The translations under genes were made by a program, and so were the position numbers. The notes under the pieces were generated by a model. The model did no database searches and was not told the DNA's origin. It worked only from the letters and a program-made list of their open reading frames with translations. Of a stretch of DNA of 10,810 nt, positions 5,761-10,810 are shown piece after piece. Within the stretch, counting starts at the first letter, position 1; the number at the start of each line of letters is the position of its first letter. The stretch is from JAQCEJ01 sp040881995 (lineage in GTDB: Bacteria; Planctomycetota; Planctomycetia; Planctomycetales; Planctomycetaceae): contig JBBECD010000248.1 of the NCBI GenBank assembly GCA_040881995.1, positions 1 through 10,810 of the forward strand, read 5' to 3'.

Positions 5761-7293
5761 TCATCCCCCCCTCTCCCACTCTCCCCCTCCCCCACTCTTT
5801 ATCTCCGCATGCAGCGGATGCGGGCTATCCGGCACGGTCACGACGTCCCGCTGCTCGCCCAGCAGCCGTATCAGTTCATCCACGACCTCCGGGGCGAGGA
5901 CGTGTTCGATCCAGTCGGCTCCGCGGTCGACGTGCGACGGTGCGACGTCGGCGTAATGAATGAGATACATTTCCCACAACCGGTGATTCCGCACGATCCG
6001 CCGCGATTCGGCGATCGCCGCGGGCGTTAGGCGGTATTCGCCGTCGGGAAGCGGCACGATCAATTCGTGTCCGATCGCTTTCGAGAGCAATCGATTCCAA
6101 CGCCGCGCACTCCAGTTGCGATACCCCGATAGTTGCGGCACGGTGAAAACAACGTCGGTTAATTCGCGCGGCTGCGAATGACTTGCACCGGTCGCGGCGA
6201 GCGACTCCGCCGCTTCGTAACAGGCGCGGAGCAGGTCGGCCCGTTCGACGCGCTGACGCAGTTGATACGCATGATACCATTTCCAGAATAACCCGCGACG
6301 CATGCCGAAAAGCAGGCTGATGGAAAAGAACAGCGAGCCCGTCAGCACGATGACGGCGCCGGTCGCCATCCGCGGAATCAACGCGCTGAGCATCACGCCG
6401 AGATAACAGCTCGCCCCTCCCAACGTCGCCGACGTCAGCGTGAGCCAGCCGATGCGATCGGTCCAGAACCGCGCCGCCGCCGCGGGGGTGATCATCAAAG
6501 CGACGACCAGCAGGATTCCCGCGCTTTGCAGACCGATGACGGTCACGCCGACGACCAGTCCCATCAGCAACAGGTCGAGCCGTTTCGTGGGCCAGCCTTG
6601 CGTCGCGGCGTATTCTTCGTCGAAGCAGAGAATCACGAGTTCCTTGAAGAAGAAGAGTCCCAACAGGACGACCACTCCCGCCGAGACGCCGATCAGCAGC
6701 ACGTCGTTATAGATCAGCGATGCCGCTTTGCCGAAGATGTAGTTTTGCAGCCCGGCGAGTTGTGCGGAAGGGATCTGCTGCACGATCGAGAGCAGCGTCG
6801 CTCCCAGACCGAAAAACAGACTGAGGACGATTGCCAGCACCGTTTCTTCTTTGAGTTTCGTATACCGCCGGATGAGATTCGCGCAGCCCATGCCGATCAG
6901 ACTGGAAACGACCGCGCCGATGAGCAGCGTGGACGTAACGCGGCCCGCTCCCGGGTTGATGGCTTCGCCGACGAGAAACGCGATCGCCAAACCGGGCAGG
7001 GCGGAGTGACTGATGACGTCTCCCGCCATCGCCCGTCCGCGCAGCAGCAGAAACGTGCCGATGACTCCCGAACAGATTCCCAGGAGAACAGTCCCCGCCA
7101 GCACCACGCGCGTATTGTAATCGCGGAGCAACACGACGCGGACGAACTGATCCCACTCCGGCAGCGCGAGTTCCGGACTGCTGAGAGTCGTTCTCGTTGG
7201 TCGAATCGCGACGTCGTCTTGAGCCGCGGCCGCGACGAACCCGCCGGCGACGATCAACAACGCCAACACGAGACTCGTGCCGTTTGCGGACAT
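5761..7293 (-). CDS. troC: TroC-like metal permease fused to a DtxR/MntR-like domain
   Basis: A 510-residue inner-membrane permease of the ABC-3 family. Residues 1-25 resemble a signal peptide or extra membrane segment (hydrophobic 8-24, AAAAQ), followed by a polar stretch to about 60. The permease core spans about 62-335 and includes RGRAMAGDVISHSALPG (85-101). From about 345 a DtxR/MntR-like domain follows: RADLLRACYEAAE (351-363), a winged-helix-like part (SARRWNRLLS, 395-404; LTPAA, 422-426), NHRLWE (436-441) and ADWIEH (459-464). H437, D460, E463 and H464 align with the MntR metal ligands His77, Glu99, Glu102 and His103, while the DtxR His98 position is Asp456. The last residues (Gly-rich, ending EWERGG) are encoded by C/T-rich sequence bordering repeat copy A. 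The ATG overlaps the troB stop (TGATG) with GGAG 8 bases upstream, implying translational coupling. Confidence 0.9.
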   Translation of the reverse strand: MSANGTSLVLALLIVAGGFVAAAAQDDVAIRPTRTTLSSPELALPEWDQFVRVVLLRDYNTRVVLAGTVLLGICSGVIGTFLLLRGRAMAGDVISHSALPGLAIAFLVGEAINPGAGRVTSTLLIGAVVSSLIGMGCANLIRRYTKLKEETVLAIVLSLFFGLGATLLSIVQQIPSAQLAGLQNYIFGKAASLIYNDVLLIGVSAGVVVLLGLFFFKELVILCFDEEYAATQGWPTKRLDLLLMGLVVGVTVIGLQSAGILLVVALMITPAAAARFWTDRIGWLTLTSATLGGASCYLGVMLSALIPRMATGAVIVLTGSLFFSISLLFGMRRGLFWKWYHAYQLRQRVERADLLRACYEAAESLAATGASHSQPRELTDVVFTVPQLSGYRNWSARRWNRLLSKAIGHELIVPLPDGEYRLTPAAIAESRRIVRNHRLWEMYLIHYADVAPSHVDRGADWIEHVLAPEVVDELIRLLGEQRDVVTVPDSPHPLHAEIKSGGGGEWERGG

Positions 7294-8099
7294 CAGCGGC
7301 TCTCCGGCACGGCGATGCGTTGTCCCACTTGATCGAGCAGCGCCAGTTTTCCGCCGTACGTCTTGCGAAGATTTTCCACCGTGAAGACGTCCGCCGTCGG
7401 ACCGGCGGCGACGAGGTGCAAGTTGAGCAACAGCACTTCGTCGAAATATTCGTTGACCGTCTGCAGGTCGTGATGCACGACCAGCGCGGTTTTTCCCTGC
7501 GCTTGAAGTTCGCGAAGCAGCTCGACGATGGCCCGCTCGGTCGCCGCGTCGACGCCGGTGAACGGTTCGTCCATCAGATACAAATCGGCTTCCTGCACGA
7601 GCGCCCGCGCGAGGAAGACTCGCTGCTGCTGTCCGCCTGAAAGTTGACTGATCTGCCGCCGGGCGAACGCCGCCATGCCGAGGCGGTCGAGGGCGTGCAG
7701 CGCGAGTTCTTTGTATTTTTTCGTGACCGGCCGGCACCAGCCGATCTGCCGATAGAGTCCCATAGCGACGACGTCGAGCGCGCTGACGGGGAAGTCCCAG
7801 TCGACGCTGCCGCGCTGCGGCACATACGCCACGCGGCTTCGCTGCTGCCGATACGGCTGACCGAAGACCCGGACCACTCCGGAGACGAGGGGGACCAGAT
7901 CGAGGACCGCGCGAATCAGCGTGCTCTTGCCGGCGCCGTTGGGGCCGACGATCGCCACCAGTTTGGCGAGCGGAGCGTCGTAATCGATGTTCCACAGCAC
8001 CGGCTTGCGGTCGTAGGCGACCGTCATGTCGTCGATCGTCAGCGGCGACGAAACCGGATGTTCGGGGGCCGTCCGCGTGGTGGTGGGGTCGGTGGACAT
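7293..8099 (-). CDS. troB: TroB-like metal ABC transporter ATP-binding protein
   Basis: The 268-residue cytoplasmic ATPase powers metal import through the two permeases. All ABC motifs are present: Walker A GPNGAGKST (52-60), Q-loop Gln95 in YVPQRGSVDWDFP (93-104), signature LSGGQQQR (153-160), Walker B LYLMDEP (173-179) with catalytic Glu178, D-loop GVDAA (182-186) and H-loop His210. The VPQ-x-DWDFP context is typical of Mn/Zn/Fe (TroB/MntB/ZnuC-like) ATPases. The frame is open upstream to an ATG at 8237, but that extension is only translated repeat DNA, so the ATG at 8099 is preferred. No strong ribosome site precedes it; repeat copy B begins about 20 bases upstream. It overlaps troC by one base. 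Confidence 0.93.
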   Translation of the reverse strand: MSTDPTTTRTAPEHPVSSPLTIDDMTVAYDRKPVLWNIDYDAPLAKLVAIVGPNGAGKSTLIRAVLDLVPLVSGVVRVFGQPYRQQRSRVAYVPQRGSVDWDFPVSALDVVAMGLYRQIGWCRPVTKKYKELALHALDRLGMAAFARRQISQLSGGQQQRVFLARALVQEADLYLMDEPFTGVDAATERAIVELLRELQAQGKTALVVHHDLQTVNEYFDEVLLLNLHLVAAGPTADVFTVENLRKTYGGKLALLDQVGQRIAVPESR

Positions 8100-8118
8100 G
8101 ACGTTGGTTCTACTTATG

Positions 8119-8315
8119 AAATGTCGAATGTCGAAATCCGAATGTCGAATCAATGACGAAGCCCGAAGTCCGAATGTCGAAACAAGCTGGTTATTCGTCG
8201 CACGTGCTTTCGATCTCACGTTTCGTCGTTTAGACATTCGTCATTCGGGCTTGATTCGACATTCGTCATTTGAAGCACTCCGCTACGGAAACCCTTCGCG
8301 TCGCGGCTAAACGGA
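8119..8315. repeat. Inverted-repeat intergenic element, copy B (troA-troB gap)
   Basis: The organisation and orientation match the element at 5514-5750. The left arm (8119-8180) holds repeated CGAATGTCGAA/ATCCGAATG units. The right arm (8232-8271) holds their complements. The conserved module at 8276-8315 is 38/40 identical to 5686-5725. It ends 7 bases from the troA stop codon and begins about 20 bases before the troB start, so it fills nearly the whole gap. No coding capacity of its own is visible. Confidence 0.8.
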
Positions 8316-8322
8316 GAGTCGA

Positions 8323-9402
8323 CTATTTCGCCGACTTCAGTTTCCCCTTAAACCCTCCGGCCGGGGATTCGCCTCCCAGCGCCCGCGCGATCGTGGTGGC
8401 GTTGTGATCGATCATGCCGATGTAGGTTCCTTCGTACGTGCCGGCGAGTCCCATCGCGTCGGAATACAACTCCCCCCCGATGACGATCTCGACTCCCTGT
8501 TGACGGACTCCCTCGACCACCGCCTGAATGTTCTTGGGAGGAACGCTCGACTCGACGAAGATCGCCTTGAGTTTGCGCTCGGCGATGAAATCGACGAGCC
8601 GGTTGACGTCGTCGACTCCCGCCTCGGATTCGGTCGAGAGCCCCTGCACCGAGCGAATTTCGATATCGTAGGCCCGCGAGAAATATTCGAATGCATCGTG
8701 CGCCGTCACGAGCACCCGCTGCGATTCGGGAATCGAAGCGATCACCTGGCGGACATATTCATCGAGCCGCCGTAATTCTTCGCGATAGGCGACGCATCGC
8801 GCGCGGTACGACTCGGCGTGGCTGGGATCGTAGTCCGCCAGGACGTTGGTGACGTATTCGACGCATTGGCTCCAGGCAGAGACGTCCATCCAGACGTGCG
8901 GATCCCAATGCCCCGCGAACGACGGCGGTTCGAGCAGATACTTTTCGTCGATTCCTTCGGTCACCGCGAACACCGGTTTTCCCGATCGGCCCACGCTGAC
9001 GAAAGCATCTCCCATCCGCCCTTCGAGCATCAGTCCCGAGTAAAAAACCAGGTCGGCCGCGAACAGCGCTTTGACGTCGTTGCGCGAGGGACTGTGCAGA
9101 TGCGGATCGACGGTCGCCCCGATCAAGCCGGTGACTTCGGCATGTTCGCCGGCGATCTCTTGCACGATATCGGTCACCATGCCCGTCGTTGCCACGATTT
9201 TGATCGGATAGGATCCGCCGTACGTTGCTCCCGTTGCCTTCGTCGAACCGATGGGAGCGGCATTGGGAGCAGATGAATCGCTTCCGCAGCCGACGATTGC
9301 GGCGAGCAACGCTATCACGCCGCAGGCAATAAGTCGCCCGGGGTCTCTCTTGCCGACGGGACTAGATTCTGCCTTTACCGTCATGCGGGGGTGAAGAAGC
9401 AT
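8323..9402 (-). CDS. troA: TroA-like Mn/Zn-binding lipoprotein of the ABC transporter
   Basis: The 359-residue cluster A-I solute-binding protein captures a divalent metal outside the inner membrane and passes it to TroCD. The signal peptide (about 19-38) ends in a lipobox I-V-G-C with Cys39, so it is a lipoprotein. A Ser/Ala/Thr-rich linker (40-63) precedes the binding domain. Predicted ligands are His101 (DPHLH), His169 (DPHVW), His235 (TAHDAF) and Asp315 (YSDAMG). This is the His3-Asp set of Treponema TroA, with near-identical spacing, rather than the His2-Glu-Asp set of PsaA. There is no His-rich loop as in ZnuA, so manganese (or zinc/iron) is favoured over strictly zinc. The ATG at 9402 has AGAGGA about 12 bases upstream; the next Met (residue 7) has no ribosome site. 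It is the first gene of the transporter operon and follows a putative metal-responsive operator. Confidence 0.95.
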   Translation of the reverse strand: MLLHPRMTVKAESSPVGKRDPGRLIACGVIALLAAIVGCGSDSSAPNAAPIGSTKATGATYGGSYPIKIVATTGMVTDIVQEIAGEHAEVTGLIGATVDPHLHSPSRNDVKALFAADLVFYSGLMLEGRMGDAFVSVGRSGKPVFAVTEGIDEKYLLEPPSFAGHWDPHVWMDVSAWSQCVEYVTNVLADYDPSHAESYRARCVAYREELRRLDEYVRQVIASIPESQRVLVTAHDAFEYFSRAYDIEIRSVQGLSTESEAGVDDVNRLVDFIAERKLKAIFVESSVPPKNIQAVVEGVRQQGVEIVIGGELYSDAMGLAGTYEGTYIGMIDHNATTIARALGGESPAGGFKGKLKSAK

Positions 9403-9425
9403 GCTGCTGAGTGATCCTCTGAAAG

Positions 9426-9459
9426 AAAATGTAGCCTATGCTACATATTATGGCATAAT
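9426..9459 (-). promoter_or_regulatory. troA promoter with MntR-like operator
   Basis: A perfect inverted repeat ATGTAGC (9429-9435) / GCTACAT (9440-9446) with spacer CTAT extends, with one mismatch, to 9426-9449. Its TAGC-nnnn-GCTA core and 22-24 base size resemble the E. coli MntR box as I remember it. On the minus strand an extended -10 (TGC then CATAAT, 9447-9455) overlaps its edge and would start transcription near 9440, inside the palindrome; the -35 is poor. A second palindrome, ATTATG-G-CATAAT, covers 9447-9459. A repressor bound here would block troA transcription. Confidence 0.6.
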
Positions 9460-9492
9460 GAGCCGGACTTGAACAGATCAATGAGGCGGGCG

Positions 9493-9508
9493 CTCGCGAT
9501 TTCGCGAG
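9493..9508 (-). terminator. GC-rich hairpin after aroG
   Basis: A perfect 6-bp stem CTCGCG / CGCGAG with a 4-base loop begins two bases past the aroG stop codon. No T-run follows on the minus strand, so it may be a 3'-end stabilising hairpin or a Rho-linked end rather than a classic intrinsic terminator. It separates aroG from the troA promoter. Confidence 0.4.
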
Positions 9509-9510
9509 AT

Positions 9511-10575
9511 TCAGCGGACGGCCATCGATTCGGCGGAAAGCTTTTCGTGAGCCGAGAGAATGAGCTGTTCGGTCTCCTCCCAGCCGATGCAGCCGTCGGT
9601 GATGGACACGCCATAAGCCAGGTCGGCGGGGTTGCTGGTCAATTTCTGATGTCCCGGTGCGATATTGCTTTCGAGCATCAGACCGATGATCGTGTCATTT
9701 CCCGCCAGTCGCTGTTCGATGACGGCGTTCCAGACTTCCGCCTGCCGGCGATAATCTTTATTCGAGTTCGCATGACTGCAATCGACCATGAACCGCGGCG
9801 AAAGTCCGGCTTTCGTCAGTTGTTCGGTCGCGCTCTTGAGATCGTCGGGCGAATAGTTGGGGCCGGAACGTCCGCCGCGAAGAATCAGAAAGCCGGCGGG
9901 GTTGCCCGTGGTGTGGACGATGCATGTCTGCCCGTCGGAATCGATACCGAGAAACCGGTGCGGACTGCACGCAGCCTGCATGGCGTTGATGGCCACGTCG
10001 AGGTTGCCGTCGGTCCCGTTCTTGTAACCGACCGGCATCGACAGTCCGCTCGCCATCTGGCGATGCGTCGGCGACTCGGTGGTGCGGGCGCCGATCGCCG
10101 CCAGGGCGATGAGATCGGCGATGTACTGCGGCGTGATCGGTTCGAGCAGTTCGGTCACGGCGGGAAGTTTCATCCTCGTGACATCGAGCAGAATTTCCCG
10201 CGCAAGCCGCAATCCGGTCGACATGTCGAACGTGTCGTCGAGATGGGGATCGTTGATCAGTCCTTTCCAGCCGAGCGTCGTCCGCGGTTTTTCGAAGTAA
10301 ACGCGCATGACGAGCAACAACTGGTCTGAGACCTTGTCGGCGAGTTCCGACAATCGGCGGGCATAATCGAGAGCCGCGGCTTTGTCGTGAATCGAACAGG
10401 GTCCGACGGTGACGATCAGCCGTTTGTCTTCACCGGCGAGGACACGTTCGATCGACTTGCGCCATTCGACGACCAGCAGGGCGTCTTCTTGCGAGGCAGG
10501 GAGTTCCTCGCGCAACAATTGCGGCGAGGGAAGCGGGATCGTTTCCCGAATATGGATATTCTGAGTCTGAGGCAT
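9511..10575 (-). CDS. aroG: 3-deoxy-D-arabino-heptulosonate-7-phosphate synthase (type I-alpha)
   Basis: This cytoplasmic enzyme condenses phosphoenolpyruvate and erythrose 4-phosphate to DAHP, the first step of aromatic amino acid synthesis. The 354 residues match the E. coli AroG/AroF/AroH length. Metal ligands are Cys60 (GPCSIHD), His268 (DCSHANSNKD), Glu302 and Asp327. Substrate-binding residues include Arg91, Lys96 and Arg98 (MRVYFEKPRTT), Arg164 (GARTTESPTHR), Lys185 (KNGTDG) and Arg233. The N-terminal extension and residues around 145-150 and 179, linked to feedback inhibition in E. coli AroG, are present, so allosteric control by an aromatic amino acid is likely, but the effector cannot be told. 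The ATG at 10575 has GGGAG 7 bases upstream. It has its own promoter and is probably not co-transcribed with the tro genes. Confidence 0.97.
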   Translation of the reverse strand: MPQTQNIHIRETIPLPSPQLLREELPASQEDALLVVEWRKSIERVLAGEDKRLIVTVGPCSIHDKAAALDYARRLSELADKVSDQLLLVMRVYFEKPRTTLGWKGLINDPHLDDTFDMSTGLRLAREILLDVTRMKLPAVTELLEPITPQYIADLIALAAIGARTTESPTHRQMASGLSMPVGYKNGTDGNLDVAINAMQAACSPHRFLGIDSDGQTCIVHTTGNPAGFLILRGGRSGPNYSPDDLKSATEQLTKAGLSPRFMVDCSHANSNKDYRRQAEVWNAVIEQRLAGNDTIIGLMLESNIAPGHQKLTSNPADLAYGVSITDGCIGWEETEQLILSAHEKLSAESMAVR

Positions 10576-10695
10576 AATTTATCTCCCGGCTGGGCATGAC
10601 GGTTCGAGACTTGTAGCCCGCCTTCACAGCCGGATTATCGGTTAAAGCATAATTTCGAAAATCGTTCTTTTTCGCGACGCCGCATCGTTGAAACA

Positions 10696-10724
10696 ATTGT
10701 AACACGGTCGGGGATGGTTGTCAT
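10696..10724 (-). promoter_or_regulatory. Sigma70-type promoter of aroG
   Basis: On the minus strand, ATGACA (-35, 10719-10724, five of six consensus) and TACAAT (-10, 10696-10701, five of six) are spaced by exactly 17 bases. Transcription would start near 10689, giving a leader of about 114 bases before the aroG ATG. I see no leader peptide or clear attenuator in that leader. Confidence 0.6.
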
Positions 10725-10728
10725 CATC

Positions 10729-10810
10729 TCAGATTTTTGGACTTGTTATCTTGTTATGGGTGTAGTCGCCGATTTCGGTAATCAGGTGGCGAGGGTGTTC
10801 CAGTAGGCTT
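10729..10810 (-). CDS. Possible C-terminal fragment of an upstream gene
   Basis: A frame enters from the right edge and runs 26 codons to a TGA at 10729-10731, just before the aroG promoter. The visible peptide (starting SLLEHPRHL and ending ITSPKI) looks like ordinary protein and GC at third positions is moderate, but 26 codons is too little to separate a gene end from chance. Another minus frame is also open at the edge and ends at 10756. No function can be proposed. Confidence 0.22.
   Translation of the reverse strand, partial: SLLEHPRHLITEIGDYTHNKITSPKI

Noticed and set aside
5488..6030. Plus-strand frame across repeat copy A into troC
   Set aside because: Its first part is repeat units (ECRDPNVES-like peptides) and the rest is antisense to the troC sensor domain.
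7294..7995. Upstream extension of the troC frame giving a 744-residue protein
   Set aside because: This part is the Arg-rich shadow of the troB ATPase in another frame; the real troC start is the ATG overlapping the troB stop, with a ribosome site.
8100..8237. Longer N-terminus for the troB ATPase
   Set aside because: The extra residues are translated repeat element, and ABC ATPases of this type begin close to the ATG at 8099.
5514..8315. CRISPR array from repeated short units
   Set aside because: The units are 7-11 bases, irregular and arranged as inverted arms, with no regular spacers and no cas genes.

Overview
The window looks like chromosomal DNA from a GC-rich planctomycete, probably a Pirellulales-type organism. 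This is inferred from three things: short lipoproteins and secreted proteins of no known family, intergenic repeats built from CGAATGTCGAA-like units, and a palindromic CGTTCCCA/TGGGAACG repeat of a kind I associate with planctomycetes and cyanobacteria. No marker gene fixes the taxonomy. Every convincing gene is on the minus strand, so the biological order runs from high to low coordinates.

Right side (10810 to 9493). A possible C-terminal scrap of an upstream gene sits at the edge. A good sigma70-type promoter follows, then aroG, a complete type I-alpha DAHP synthase (first step of the shikimate pathway). A GC-rich hairpin lies just after its stop.

Centre (9459 to 4076). This is a complete Mn/Zn/Fe ABC uptake system of the TroABCD (MntABCD/YtgABCD) type: a TroA-like lipoprotein binding protein, an ATPase, and two ABC-3 family permeases. 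Both permeases continue past the last membrane segment into a cytoplasmic DtxR/MntR-like metal-sensor domain of about 130-150 residues that keeps most or all metal ligands. The known relative of this architecture is the chlamydial YtgC-YtgR fusion, also from the PVC superphylum, where only one permease is fused. Upstream of troA an extended -10 promoter overlaps an inverted repeat (ATGTAGC, 4 nt, GCTACAT) that resembles MntR operators. No free-standing regulator gene lies in the window. A testable reading is that the permease-tethered domains are the metal sensors of this locus.

The operon is interrupted twice, between troA and troB and between troC and troD, by two copies of the same inverted-repeat element in the same orientation. 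A different REP-like palindrome lies downstream of troD.

Left side (3906 to 1). A likely promoter precedes an LplT-like MFS transporter (lysophospholipid transport). It is followed by a short Cys/His- and Pro-rich lipoprotein and a secreted protein of unknown function. The first 327 bases contain no gene I can support, only a short 11-bp tandem repeat and a hairpin that may terminate the last gene.
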